Positions 15,449 to 24,213 are shown, numbered from the stretch's first letter. The stretch is DNA of 41,941 nt from Pseudomonas sp. HMWF021 (GCF_003061005.1 NZ_QAIK01000120.1:10179-52119), one strand, 5' to 3'. Notes: a model not told the origin generated them from the sequence alone. Numbers and translations: made by a program.

Positions 15449-16858
15449 CACAGCGGCGGTGGCGGCAGCCAGGGCGCGGCCAAAGATTTCGGCGACGCGG
15501 TCGATTTCGGCGGCGGTGATGACCAGCGGCGGCAGGAAACGCACCACCGCACCATGGCGGCCGCCCAACTCGAGAATCAGTCCGCGCTTGAGGCATTCGC
15601 GCTGCACCAGCGGTGCCAGACGGGCGAACGCGGGTGGGTGACCAAGAGCGTCCAGCGCGCCGTTCGGGTCAACCAGTTCGACGCCGAGCATCAGGCCGCG
15701 ACCACGAATGTCGCCCAGTTGCGGGAAGTCACGTTGCAGGATGCGCAAGTGTTCGCTCAGGCGCTCGCCCATCGCCGCGGCGTGCTCGCAGACCTTGTGC
15801 TCAAGCAGATAACGCATCACCGCGGAACCGGCGGCCATCGCCATCTGATTGCCACGGAAGGTGCCGGCGTGGGCACCCGGTTGCCAGGTGTCGAGCCAGT
15901 CGCGGTAGACCACCACTGCCAGTGGCAGGCTGCCGCCGATGGCTTTGGACAGCACCACCACATCCGGGACGATATCGGCGTGTTCGAAAGCAAACATCTT
16001 GCCGGTACGGGCGAAACCGCTCTGGATCTCGTCGACGATCAGCGCCACGCCAGCCTTCTCGGTGATCCGACGCAAGCCGCGCAGCCACTCGATGTCGGCC
16101 GGAATCACCCCGCCCTCGCCCTGCACCGCTTCAACGATCACCGCCGCCGGCAACTGCACCCCGGCCTCGGGGTCGTTGAGCAGGTTTTCCAGATAACTCA
16201 AGTTGGCTTTCACCCCGGCTGCGCCGCCGAGGCCGAACGGGCAACGGTAGTCGTACGGGAACGGCATGAATTGCACGCCGTTGCTGAGCAACGCGCCCAG
16301 CGGCTTTTTCGGCCCCAGGCTACCCATCAGGCTCAACGCCCCCTGGCTCATGCCGTGATAACCGCCGGAGAACGACAACACGGTGCTGCGCCCGGTGGCG
16401 GTGCGCACCAGTTTCAACGCGGCTTCCACCGCATCGGTGCCGGACGGGCCGCAGAACTGGATTTTTGCCTCGGCCGCCAGCGCCGGCGGCAGCAATCCGA
16501 ACAGGTCCTGAACGAATTGATCCTTCACTGGCGTGGTCAGGTCGAGCGTGTGCAGCGGCAGTTCATCGGCGAGCACTTGCTGGATCGCCTCGATCACCAC
16601 CGGATGGTTGTGCCCCAGGGCCAGGGTGCCGGCACCGGCCAGGCAATCGATGAAGGTACGGCCTTCAACGTCTTCGACATACAGACCCTTGGCGCGCTTG
16701 AGTGCCAGCGGAATGCGTCGCGGGTAGCTGCGGGCATTGGATTCCTGCTGACTCTGGCGGGCCAGCAGCGGCGACTCGTTGAACTGATACAGGTTTTCGG
16801 CCGGCGCGGAGGCGATCCGGGCCGACGACTCTTCGATAAGGCTGGTGGCGACTGACAT
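15446..16858 (-). CDS. pvdH: L-2,4-diaminobutyrate:2-oxoglutarate aminotransferase
   Basis: A 470-residue class III PLP aminotransferase. The start ATG at 16858 ([12 protein letters not shown]) has GAGAG upstream and gives the family length; an in-frame start 27 codons further out overlaps promoter sequence. PLP-binding residues are Asp276 (VDEIQSG) and Lys305 (LSKAIGG), with [14 protein letters not shown] (137-150) for phosphate binding and GHNHPVV near residue 82. It forms L-2,4-diaminobutyrate from aspartate semialdehyde and glutamate, the substrate of the last PvdL module. A PvdS box lies 103 bases upstream, and mbtH follows on the same strand. Confidence 0.96.
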   Translation of the reverse strand: MSVATSLIEESSARIASAPAENLYQFNESPLLARQSQQESNARSYPRRIPLALKRAKGLYVEDVEGRTFIDCLAGAGTLALGHNHPVVIEAIQQVLADELPLHTLDLTTPVKDQFVQDLFGLLPPALAAEAKIQFCGPSGTDAVEAALKLVRTATGRSTVLSFSGGYHGMSQGALSLMGSLGPKKPLGALLSNGVQFMPFPYDYRCPFGLGGAAGVKANLSYLENLLNDPEAGVQLPAAVIVEAVQGEGGVIPADIEWLRGLRRITEKAGVALIVDEIQSGFARTGKMFAFEHADIVPDVVVLSKAIGGSLPLAVVVYRDWLDTWQPGAHAGTFRGNQMAMAAGSAVMRYLLEHKVCEHAAAMGERLSEHLRILQRDFPQLGDIRGRGLMLGVELVDPNGALDALGHPPAFARLAPLVQRECLKRGLILELGGRHGAVVRFLPPLVITAAEIDRVAEIFGRALAAATAAV

Positions 16859-16960
16859 CTCTCGACCCCTCAATACGCTATGGATAGTGACCAAAACAGC
16901 ACACCGCACAGGTGCGCGTTCCGATCGCGGGGCGCACATGCAGGTTTTCCTGTTCTGGAA

Positions 16961-16984
16961 ACGCTTAAGCAGGGTGAGGATTTA
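16961..16984 (-). promoter_or_regulatory. PvdS box of pvdH
   Basis: On the minus strand: TAAAT (16984-16980), 16 bases, CGT (16963-16961), exact consensus and preceded by C. The start codon of pvdH is about 100 bases downstream, so the mRNA should have a leader of roughly 90 bases. Confidence 0.92.
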
Positions 16985-17001
16985 GACCCTTGATCGAGTT
17001 G

Positions 17002-17487
17002 TCATTCCGGCGGCGACAAACGCTTGTGCAGCGCGACGTGGGCAAAGCCCTGACCGGTGAGGGCCGGGGATGCTTCGCGGTAACCCAGATGCCGATAAAA
17101 AGCCGCGCCGAAACCTGCGCTGGCAACGCTCACCCGTGGCACACCGCGGATCCGCAGCCAGCCTTCCAGGTCGGTCATCAGTGCGCGTCCCGCGCCACGG
17201 CGAAACCATTCCGGTTGCACGTGGCAAAACCTGATTTCACCGTTGCCCGCTGCCATGCCGACGCCCACGGGTTTGTCCTGTAGCAGCGCGATGTTCAGAT
17301 AACAATGCGGGTCAGCAAGATGACCGCTGATGACGTCGGCCGATTGCCGGTCGATCCAGCGGCTGACCCGTTGCGGGTCGTTGCGGTGGTCGAGCGTACA
17401 ACCGATGCGAATCGAACGCTCGATGATGCGGCTGATAATACCGGCGTCGGCCGGTGTGGCCGGGCAGATGCAGATCGAAGCTTGCAT
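17002..17487 (-). CDS. GNAT-family N-acetyltransferase
   Basis: A 161-residue GNAT. I start it at the ATG at 17487 (MQASICICPATP) with GAGGGAAC eight bases upstream; a TTG five codons earlier is inside that ribosome site. The acetyl-CoA loop is FCHVQPEWFRRGAGRALM, an R-R-G-A-G-R form of the Q/R-x-x-G-x-G/A motif. A later strand contains VSVASAGFGAAFYRHLGYRE, the typical motif B region. The substrate is unknown. It lies just upstream of the pvdH PvdS box but has no such box itself. A siderophore role is possible but not shown. Confidence 0.78.
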   Translation of the reverse strand: MQASICICPATPADAGIISRIIERSIRIGCTLDHRNDPQRVSRWIDRQSADVISGHLADPHCYLNIALLQDKPVGVGMAAGNGEIRFCHVQPEWFRRGAGRALMTDLEGWLRIRGVPRVSVASAGFGAAFYRHLGYREASPALTGQGFAHVALHKRLSPPE

Positions 17488-17596
17488 GTCTTGTTCCCTC
17501 AATCCATTGAGTCAGAGCAGCCCCGACCTTAACGCCGCGATGGCCGAATCACCAATGCCGAGAAGTTACATTTGATGTGTCACACCACCAATCCCC

Positions 17597-17682
17597 TGCA
17601 GGAGCTGCCGCAGGCTGCGATCTTTTGATTTTGTTTTTCAAGATCAAGATCAAAAGATCGCAGCCTTCGGCAGCTCCTACAG
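17597..17682. repeat. REPIN, family A
   Basis: Left arm tgcaggagctgccgcaggct.. from 17597, right arm gatcgcagccttcggcagct.. ending at 17682. The right end lies five bases from the dsbS stop codon. Confidence 0.9.
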
Positions 17683-17687
17683 GGGGG

Positions 17688-19013
17688 TCAGAGGGACTGC
17701 AGCGGCATCGTCAACTCGACCCGCAAGCCATCCGGGCGACTGTCGAAATGCAGGGTGCAGGCGCAGCGCTGGACGATGGCTTGCACAATCGCCAGGCCGA
17801 GGCCGCAGCCGGTGCTTTGGCCATTGCGCCAGAAGCGTTGAGTCAAATGTTGCAAATCATCAGCCGCAATCCCCGGGCCGTGGTCGCGCACCACAAAGCG
17901 TGCGCGCTGGCCGGCGGTTTCCAGACTCAGCTCCACCTCAGCGTCCGCCGGGGTATGGCGCAGGGCGTTGTCAAGCAGGTTGCGCAGCGCGGCAATCGAC
18001 AGCACCGCCGGCATTTGCACCGGCGCAGCGGACAACGGCGTCGGCAATTGCAGTCTGATGCGCTGGCGCTCGCCGCCCGCCGCATCCTGCATCGCCAGTT
18101 TCGCCACCTGTTCGGCGCTGCACTGCACGCCGTCATCGAAGGACAAACTGCCCTCGACCCGGGCCAGCAACAGCAATTGCTCCAGCGTGCGGTGCATGCG
18201 GTCGGCGCCTTCCTCGGCGCGGGCCAGCGACTGATCGCGGGCACTGCCTTCGGTCATCCGCGCCACTTGCAGGTGGGTCTTGATCGCGGTCAGCGGGCTG
18301 CGCAGTTCATGGGCGGCGTCCCCGGTCAGGCGACGTTCGCGCTCGATGGTCTTGCCGATGCGCTGGAACAGCTGATTCTGCGTATCGAGCAGCGGTTTCA
18401 ATTCACTGGGAAACGCTTGCAGCTGCAAGGGTTCCAGCGAGTCGGCGTTGCGGCGCATCAGCGCTTCGCGCAGGCGATTGAGTGGCGCCAACCCCTGGCC
18501 GATGCCCAGCCACAACAGGCACAGACAACCGAGTAACGCCACGCCGACCGGCACCGAAGCCGCCAGCAGGATCGACATGTTCAGGGCTTCGCGCTCGATC
18601 TGCCGGTCGGCGGTGGTGATACGCACATCACCACGGGCCAGGGTGAAGCTGCGCCACGGCGCGCCGTCGATCATCTGGTCGTGGAAGCCCATTTTCTCGG
18701 CCTCCAGAGTTTGCTCGGGGCTGCTGTGACTGCGGGCCAGAATTTCCCCGCGCAACGAACTGACCTGACAGGCCATGCCGCCAGGAATATTCAACTGTTC
18801 GGCACTGAAATGAGTGCCCTCGCCTTTGCTCGGCAACGCCGGCAATTGCTCCAGCAGCCCGGCGACCATGCGCGCCGAAGCCACCAGCCGCTGGTCGAGG
18901 GAAAACATCATCTGATTGCGCAAGTCACTGAGCATCCAGGCCGCGGCCAGCGCCCAGATCAGGGCAAACGCGGCGCCGAGGGTCAGACTCAGGCGCAGAC
19001 GCAGACTCATCAC
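17688..19013 (-). CDS. dsbS: Sensor histidine kinase DsbS (copper-responsive)
   Basis: A 441-residue two-component sensor of the QseC/PmrB type. Transmembrane helices at about 9-30 and 148-170 enclose a periplasmic domain. The HAMP region is followed by the H box GDAAHELRSPLTAI with phospho-acceptor His235, then N, G1 (DHGPGIAADD) and G2 (GCGLGLAIV) boxes. Cys82 lies in the periplasmic part (GGMACQVSS); the P. aeruginosa copper sensor DsbS (PA2480) is reported to need a Cys at this number. The order dsbS-dsbR divergent from dsbDEG matches PA2480-PA2479 and PA2478-PA2476. Its start overlaps the dsbR stop (ATGA). Confidence 0.85.
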   Translation of the reverse strand: MMSLRLRLSLTLGAAFALIWALAAAWMLSDLRNQMMFSLDQRLVASARMVAGLLEQLPALPSKGEGTHFSAEQLNIPGGMACQVSSLRGEILARSHSSPEQTLEAEKMGFHDQMIDGAPWRSFTLARGDVRITTADRQIEREALNMSILLAASVPVGVALLGCLCLLWLGIGQGLAPLNRLREALMRRNADSLEPLQLQAFPSELKPLLDTQNQLFQRIGKTIERERRLTGDAAHELRSPLTAIKTHLQVARMTEGSARDQSLARAEEGADRMHRTLEQLLLLARVEGSLSFDDGVQCSAEQVAKLAMQDAAGGERQRIRLQLPTPLSAAPVQMPAVLSIAALRNLLDNALRHTPADAEVELSLETAGQRARFVVRDHGPGIAADDLQHLTQRFWRNGQSTGCGLGLAIVQAIVQRCACTLHFDSRPDGLRVELTMPLQSL

Positions 19014-19690
19014 TTCTGTTGCTCTCCACCATCGGCCGGCCCGAGGCGATAACCCAGGCCGCGCACGGTTTCAACGATGCCCTTGCCAAGCTTGCTGCGC
19101 AGGTGATGGATATGCACGTTGAGGGCGTTGCTCTCCAGCTCGTCGTTGAAGCCGTAGACGCTGTCCTTCAGTTGCTCGGTGGACAATACCCGGCCACGGT
19201 TATGCAACAACGCCTGCAACAGTGATTGCTCGCGCCGCGACAGGTCCACCGGTTGCCCGGCCAGAGTCGTTTCACGGCTGCTCGGGTCGTAGGTCAGCGC
19301 GCCGTGTTCGATCAGGTTGACGCTGCGTCCGGCGACCCGGCGCAACAGAGTTTGCAGACGGGCGAACAGCTCCCGCAGATCGAAGGGTTTCAGCAGATAG
19401 TCATCGGCCCCGGCCTGCAGGCCGTCGACCCGGTCGGTCACCGAGTCGCGTGCGGTAAGGATCAGCACCGGAATTTCCAGGCCCTGCTGACGCAGTTGTT
19501 GCAGCAATTTGAGGCCATCTTCGTCAGGCAGGCCAAGATCGAGCACCATCACGTCGAATTCGGCAACCTTGAGCATCGCCCGCGCCTTGGAGGCGGTGTT
19601 GACGTGCTCGACCGTCAGCCCCTGGGCAGTGAGACCGGCAACGATACCGCTGGCGATCAGTTCATCGTCTTCGCAAACCAGTACGTGCAT
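19010..19690 (-). CDS. dsbR: OmpR-family response regulator DsbR
   Basis: A 226-residue response regulator. The start is taken at ATG 19690 (MHVLVCEDDE) with AGGA at a good distance; another ATG two codons upstream is too close to that site. The receiver has the acidic pocket Glu7-Asp8-Asp9, phospho-acceptor Asp51 (LDLGLPDEDG), and the LTARD and LLKPFD motifs. The C-terminal winged helix contains LSRREQSLLQALLHNRGRVLS and HIHHLRSKLG. In P. aeruginosa DsbR activates dsbDEG and other disulfide or copper genes through a TTA-N8-TTAA site. An exact copy of that site lies before dsbD here. Confidence 0.87.
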   Translation of the reverse strand: MHVLVCEDDELIASGIVAGLTAQGLTVEHVNTASKARAMLKVAEFDVMVLDLGLPDEDGLKLLQQLRQQGLEIPVLILTARDSVTDRVDGLQAGADDYLLKPFDLRELFARLQTLLRRVAGRSVNLIEHGALTYDPSSRETTLAGQPVDLSRREQSLLQALLHNRGRVLSTEQLKDSVYGFNDELESNALNVHIHHLRSKLGKGIVETVRGLGYRLGPADGGEQQK

Positions 19691-19949
19691 GGACATTTCC
19701 TGAGGAAAAAAGCGAGTCAAACAGCAAAGGATTAAGTCGCAATTATGGCGATCGTACTAAAACACACACAGCACTCCGATCACCGGCCTGCCGGCCCCGG
19801 CCTTGATCCTGAAACAGCTGGCCACGAATGTTCGCTGCAACCGGTCCTGCCGGGGCGCTAGTCTGCGAACCGTACACGTGCCAGCCAGCCATTGCAGCAT
19901 GAAAAAAGCCCGGCTCAGCACCACTTACCTGTCTGAAAGGAATCAGCAC

Positions 19950-20660
19950 ATGTCTGAACTGAAAAACTTTGTCGCCGTCGACTGGCGATCCGGCAAGGAC
20001 CGCATTTATTTTTTCTTCAAGGATTCGAACAAATACACGCGCTTCAACATCAATGACAACAAGGTGCCCGCCGGCTACCCCAGAGCCGTGATGCCGGACA
20101 ACTGGGACAGTTTCCATTGCCACGTGAAAAACCTGCGCTTCGGGTTTACCACGACCGGCGTTGCCCCCGATGCACAGAGTGGGGCCGATGACGACATTCT
20201 GTGGCTCTTCTACAGCGACGAAAGCGGACCGATGGTCTGCAAGTATGATCAGGATCTGGACAAGGTCAGAAGCACCTGCCCCATCGAACAGACCCTCTGG
20301 GCACCTCTGACGCCATATTTCAATCAGATTGTCGCCGGCACCTGGTGGGAAATGCCCGGTTTCAAGAGTCAGATCTTTCGTTTCCTTCTGAATGACGGGA
20401 ACACTCTGGCGCTCAACATCGCGAAAAATCGCTTCATGCGGGAAAAGATCGACGAGAAGTCGTGGCCCGGACTGGCACCCTACAAGCACCGGATCATTAC
20501 CGCCGCCCAGAATGACCGCACGCTTGCCGACAGTTACTACTACATTTTTCTCACCGGTAATCAGTACATCCGCTACAACATCCGGCTCAATCAGATCGAT
20601 GGCGGGCCAATCGATGTGGATGAGAACTCCTGGCCCGGCTTGCTCAATGATGGTCTGTGA
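19950..20660 (+). CDS. Hemopexin-repeat protein, cytoplasmic, function unknown
   Basis: A 236-residue protein with four hemopexin-like repeats forming a probable four-bladed propeller (about 6-60, 64-126, 127-180, 182-232). Each has the YxFxxxxYxRyn-type strand pair, for example YFFFKDSNKYTRFNINDNKV and YYIFLTGNQYIRYNIRLNQI, and two end with SWPGL. The start ATG at 19950 follows AAAGGAATCA; the frame is open upstream to 19803, but that part has no ribosome site or homology. No signal peptide or transmembrane helix is seen. Related bacterial and plant hemopexin-like proteins (photopexin, PA2 albumin) bind small ligands such as heme or polyamines. It separates dsbR from dsbD. The DNA looks more AT-rich than its neighbours near the start, hinting at acquisition. 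Confidence 0.8.
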   Translation: MSELKNFVAVDWRSGKDRIYFFFKDSNKYTRFNINDNKVPAGYPRAVMPDNWDSFHCHVKNLRFGFTTTGVAPDAQSGADDDILWLFYSDESGPMVCKYDQDLDKVRSTCPIEQTLWAPLTPYFNQIVAGTWWEMPGFKSQIFRFLLNDGNTLALNIAKNRFMREKIDEKSWPGLAPYKHRIITAAQNDRTLADSYYYIFLTGNQYIRYNIRLNQIDGGPIDVDENSWPGLLNDGL

Positions 20661-20735
20661 ATAGAGAACACCCGGGCAAGACGATACGATAGGAGACCAT
20701 TGGGCGAACCAGCACTCGCCCCTCTGCGGGCAGCG

Positions 20736-20752
20736 GTTAATCACCGGTTAAT
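20736..20752 (+). promoter_or_regulatory. Candidate DsbR-binding box upstream of dsbD
   Basis: A direct repeat GTTAAT-N5-GTTAAT with 11-base period lies 48 bases before the dsbD ATG. It is part of the longer repeat CGGTTAATCACC/CGGTTAATCGCC (20734-20756). It contains TTA-N8-TTAA exactly (20737-20751), the motif reported for P. aeruginosa DsbR. Spacing and repeat form are normal for OmpR/PmrA-type regulators. Confidence 0.8.
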
Positions 20753-20799
20753 CGCCGCCCGCCACTGTGCATTCACTTTTCACAGGGACTGTCTCCTTA

Positions 20800-22533
20800 A
20801 TGCGTCATTTCTTGCTGTTTTTTGCTTTCCTTGTCTCGGGCCTGGCCCAGGCAGGAAACAATCCATTCGAGAGCAAACCGGAATTCCTGCCGGTCGACAA
20901 AGCGTTCGTGCTCACCTCCGAACGCCTTGAGTCCGGGGAAACCCAGCTGTTCTGGCAAATCACCGACGGCTATTACCTGTACCAGAAACGCCTGAAATTC
21001 GACGGTCTGGCGCCAGACCAGCAGCCGACATTGCCCGAGGGCGAGTCGCACAGTGACGAATTCTTTGGTGAACAACCGGTGTACCGCCAGGGGCTGGAGG
21101 TAAAAATCCCGGCGGCGGCCAGCGGTCAGATCAAGGTCAGTTACCAGGGCTGCGCCGATGCGGGCCTGTGTTATCCGCCACAAACCCGGGTCATCGATCT
21201 GGGTGGCAAAGCAACCCCGACAGCCAGTGCTGAAGCGCCGGACCAGGCTCTGGCCAGTGGCCTTGAGCAGCGGGCGCTGGGCTGGAGCCTGCTGGTGTTC
21301 TTCGGCCTTGGTCTGTTGCTGGCGTTTACCCCTTGCTCGTTGCCGATGCTGCCGATTCTGGCCGGCATGATCGTTGGAAGCGGCGCGACGCCCCGCCGTG
21401 GTTTCGCCCTGGCCAGCAGCTACGTGATCTGCATGGCGCTGGTGTACGCCGCCATGGGCGTGATCGCCTCTCTGCTCGGTGCCAACCTGCAGGCATGGCT
21501 GCAAAATCCATGGCTGCTCGGCGCGTTTGCGGCGGTGTTCGTGGTGCTGGCGCTGCCGATGTTCGGCTTCTTCGAATTGCAATTGCCGGTGGCCTTGCGC
21601 GATCGCCTGGAACACGCCTCGCGCAGCCGCAGTGGCGGCAGCCTGATCGGTGCCGGGGTGCTCGGTGCGTTATCCGGCCTGCTGGTCGGCCCGTGCATGA
21701 CCGCGCCGCTGGCCGGCGCCCTGCTGTACATCGCGCAAAGCGGCAATGCCCTGCACGGTGGGCTGATTCTGTTCGCGCTGGGTATCGGCATCGGTGTGCC
21801 GCTGCTGTTGCTGGTCACCGTCGGCAATCGCTTCCTGCCCAAACCCGGAGCGTGGATGAACCTGCTCAAGGGCATCTTCGGATTCCTGTTCCTGGCGACC
21901 GCACTGCTGATGCTGCGCCCGGTGCTGGACGCCTCGTTGTGGCTGGGCCTGTGCGGCGCGCTGCTGCTGATCGCCGCATTCTGCGCCTGGAAGCAGTCCG
22001 AAGGTTTCGGCCGGGTCGCCCAGGTATTCGGCGCCAGTTCGTTGCTGCTCGGTGTGTGGGGCAGCCTGTTGATGATCGGCGCCGCCGGTGGCGGTGACGA
22101 CCCGTATCAACCGCTGCTGGTATACAGTGCCGGCCGCGTCGCCAGCGCCACACCGAGCGGGCATGACGCGTTCACCACGATCAAGGAACCGGCAGCGCTG
22201 CAACGTGAACTGGATGCCGCCAAAGCCCAGGGCCAGTGGGTGCTGCTCGATTACTACGCCGACTGGTGCGTGTCGTGCAAAGTCATGGAAAAACAGGTGT
22301 TCGGCAAGGACAAGGTCATGCAGGCACTGAGCGATGTGCGTCTGCTGCGCCTCGACGTCACCGCCGACAATGCCGCCAGCCGCGAGCTGCTCGGCCGTTA
22401 CAAAGTCCCGGGGCCACCGAGTTTTGTCTGGATCGGCACCGATGGCGAAGAACGGCGCAGCCAGCGCATCACCGGTGAAGTGGATGCCGATACGTTCCTG
22501 CAACGCTGGACCACCACTCGAGACGCCAACTGA
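20800..22533 (+). CDS. dsbD: Thiol:disulfide interchange protein DsbD (DsbD2)
   Basis: A 577-residue protein with the full three-part DsbD design. A signal peptide (to about Ala18) leads to the N-terminal immunoglobulin-like domain with Cys118 and Cys124 (GCADAGLCYPP). Eight transmembrane helices follow with the buried pair in TPCSLP and GPCMTAP. The C-terminal thioredoxin domain has Cys490-Val-Ser-Cys493. It moves electrons from cytoplasmic thioredoxin to periplasmic partners. I use the ATG at 20800, which gives a clean signal peptide; GTG at 20767 is possible but adds 11 unlikely residues. First gene of dsbDEG, with a DsbR box upstream. Equivalent to PA2478. Confidence 0.94.
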   Translation: MRHFLLFFAFLVSGLAQAGNNPFESKPEFLPVDKAFVLTSERLESGETQLFWQITDGYYLYQKRLKFDGLAPDQQPTLPEGESHSDEFFGEQPVYRQGLEVKIPAAASGQIKVSYQGCADAGLCYPPQTRVIDLGGKATPTASAEAPDQALASGLEQRALGWSLLVFFGLGLLLAFTPCSLPMLPILAGMIVGSGATPRRGFALASSYVICMALVYAAMGVIASLLGANLQAWLQNPWLLGAFAAVFVVLALPMFGFFELQLPVALRDRLEHASRSRSGGSLIGAGVLGALSGLLVGPCMTAPLAGALLYIAQSGNALHGGLILFALGIGIGVPLLLLVTVGNRFLPKPGAWMNLLKGIFGFLFLATALLMLRPVLDASLWLGLCGALLLIAAFCAWKQSEGFGRVAQVFGASSLLLGVWGSLLMIGAAGGGDDPYQPLLVYSAGRVASATPSGHDAFTTIKEPAALQRELDAAKAQGQWVLLDYYADWCVSCKVMEKQVFGKDKVMQALSDVRLLRLDVTADNAASRELLGRYKVPGPPSFVWIGTDGEERRSQRITGEVDADTFLQRWTTTRDAN

Positions 22534-23402
22534 TGCTGACGTTCACCCTCGGCACCTTTGCCATTGCGCTTAACCACCTGCTGCTGATCAGCGCCCTGGC
22601 GCTGGCGACCTTTGTCGGCTGGCGGGTGGCCAAGCGTGGCGGCGATAACCCCGAGTCAGCGCTGTTCAGCCTGTTTCTGCTGGGCATGCTGGCGGCGCGC
22701 GTCGCGTTTGTCGCCTTGTACTGGGGCCACTATCGCAGCGATCCGTGGCAGATCATCGACTTGCGCGACGGCGGTTTCCTCGCCTGGCCGGGCGTGGTCG
22801 TGCTGCTGCTCGCAGCGCTGTATCGCGGCTGGCGTCGCCCGGGCCTGCGTCGGCCACTGGGTTTTGGCGTGGCCAGCGGCGTGTTGTTCTGGTTGCTGGC
22901 GACCCTGTCGCTGAACATTTACGAACAAGGCACGCGCCTGCCGGAGATCACCCTGCGCAACGCAGCCGGGGAAACCATCCAGCTCAGCGACTATCAGGGC
23001 GGGCCACTGGTGATCAACCTGTGGGCAACCTGGTGCCCGCCGTGCCGGCGCGAGATGCCGGTGCTGGAAAATGCCCAACAACAGCGCCCGGACCTGACCT
23101 TTCTGTTCGTCAATCAGGCCGAAAGCATGCAAAGCGTTGCAACGTTTCTCGAAACCCAGGGCCTGAGCCTGAACAACGTGCTGTTCGACCGCAGCGGCCG
23201 ACTCGGTCAGGCCGTGGGTTCCATGGCGCTGCCGACTACGCTGTTCTACAGTCCTGACGGTCGTTTGCTGACCAGCCACCTGGGCGAACTGTCGAACGCC
23301 AGTCTGGCCCGGGCGCTGGAAAACTTCGACATCCCGAATCCAACCGCCGCACCGGCCACCTCTGCAAGGAAACTGCCATGCCCCGCCTCCGCCACCTGCT
23401 GA
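22533..23402 (+). CDS. dsbE: Membrane-anchored TlpA/DsbE-like thioredoxin fused to an Lgt-like membrane domain
   Basis: A 289-residue protein. The N-terminal 130 residues hold about four hydrophobic helices, resembling a shortened prolipoprotein diacylglyceryl transferase, with ARVAFVALYWGHY and LDLRDGGFLAWPGV-like elements. The rest is a periplasmic thioredoxin domain with WATWCPPC (Cys168, Cys171) and a cis-Pro region (SMALPTTLFYSPDG). It should accept electrons from DsbD and reduce periplasmic targets. It shares one base with the dsbD stop (TGATG), and its last 25 bases overlap dsbG. The overlap gives the protein a Cys-containing tail (KLPCPASATC). Equivalent to PA2477. Confidence 0.88.
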   Translation: MLTFTLGTFAIALNHLLLISALALATFVGWRVAKRGGDNPESALFSLFLLGMLAARVAFVALYWGHYRSDPWQIIDLRDGGFLAWPGVVVLLLAALYRGWRRPGLRRPLGFGVASGVLFWLLATLSLNIYEQGTRLPEITLRNAAGETIQLSDYQGGPLVINLWATWCPPCRREMPVLENAQQQRPDLTFLFVNQAESMQSVATFLETQGLSLNNVLFDRSGRLGQAVGSMALPTTLFYSPDGRLLTSHLGELSNASLARALENFDIPNPTAAPATSARKLPCPASATC

Positions 23403-24148
23403 CGCTGACTCTGGGCACTGCCCTGCTGCACCTGCCGTCGGTGCAGGCCGCCGAAGAACTGCCCGCCGCGATCAAGCAGATCGAAGCCAAAGGCGCGAAA
23501 ATCGTCGGCCAGTTCGACGCGCCAGACGGCTTGCGCGGTTACGCGGCGCAGTATCAGAACCGTGGCATGGCGCTGTACCTGACGCCCGATGGCCAGCATG
23601 TTCTGCTGGGCAATCTGTACGACGCCGATGGCAAGGACCTGAGCAGCGAGCCGTTGCAGAAAATGGTCTACGCGCCGATGGCCAAGGAAATCTGGGGCAA
23701 GTTCGAAGCCAGCAACTGGATTCAGGACGGCAACAAGGATGCCCCGCGCACCGTGTACCTGTTCAGCGATCCGAACTGCCCGTACTGCAACATGTTCTGG
23801 GAACAGGCCCGGCCATGGGTCAAGGCCGGCAAGGTGCAACTGCGGCACATCATGGTCGGGATCATCCGCGAAGACAGCCCGGCGAAATCCGCTGCGTTGA
23901 TGGCGGCGAAAGATCCCGCCAAAGCGCTGGAAGATCACGAGAAGGCCGGCAAGGCCAGCACCCTCAAGCCCTTGAAAGACATTCCAAAAGCAGTGCAGAC
24001 CAAACTGGCCGCCAACATGCAGTTGATGGAAGACCTGGAACTGCAGGCGACACCGGCGATTTTCTACATGGATGACAAGGGTGAGCTGCAACAGCAGCAA
24101 GGGGCCCCTTCGCCGGAGAAACTGACGAAGATTCTCGGGCCTAAATAG
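23378..24148 (+). CDS. dsbG: Thiol:disulfide isomerase DsbG
   Basis: A 256-residue DsbC/DsbG-type protein with a signal peptide (cleavage near Ala24-Ala25), an N-terminal dimerisation domain (about 28-110), and a C-terminal thioredoxin domain with Cys134-Pro-Tyr-Cys137 and cis-Pro in QATPAIFYMD. CPYC is the DsbG form (DsbC usually has CGYC). It should protect or repair periplasmic cysteines and is kept reduced by DsbD. The ribosome site AAGGAAA lies inside the end of dsbE. Last gene of the operon, followed at once by a REP element and the convergent hydrolase gene. Confidence 0.93.
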   Translation: MPRLRHLLTLTLGTALLHLPSVQAAEELPAAIKQIEAKGAKIVGQFDAPDGLRGYAAQYQNRGMALYLTPDGQHVLLGNLYDADGKDLSSEPLQKMVYAPMAKEIWGKFEASNWIQDGNKDAPRTVYLFSDPNCPYCNMFWEQARPWVKAGKVQLRHIMVGIIREDSPAKSAALMAAKDPAKALEDHEKAGKASTLKPLKDIPKAVQTKLAANMQLMEDLELQATPAIFYMDDKGELQQQQGAPSPEKLTKILGPK

Positions 24149-24152
24149 GCAA

Positions 24153-24213
24153 GATCAAAAGATCGCAGCCTGCGGCAGCTCCTACAGGGGAACCGCAGGC
24201 TGCGATCTTTTTC
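24153..24213. repeat. REP pair, family A, right arm truncated
   Basis: A full arm gatcaaaagatcgcagcctg.. (24153-24188) is followed by only the inner part of the second arm, ccgcaggctgcgatc (24193-24207), with a 4-base loop. The outer 'tgtaggagctg' of the second arm is missing. It fills the whole gap between convergent dsbG and the hydrolase gene and could form a strong hairpin at both mRNA ends. Confidence 0.88.

Noticed and set aside
19803..19949. Upstream extension of the hemopexin-repeat frame by 49 codons
   Set aside because: No ribosome site, no homology and no signal peptide; the ATG at 19950 has a good ribosome site.
19691..19949. A PvdS box or Fur site for the hemopexin-repeat gene
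   Set aside because: I searched for TAAAT-N16-CGT in both directions and for Fur hexamers and found no acceptable match, so direct iron control is not supported.
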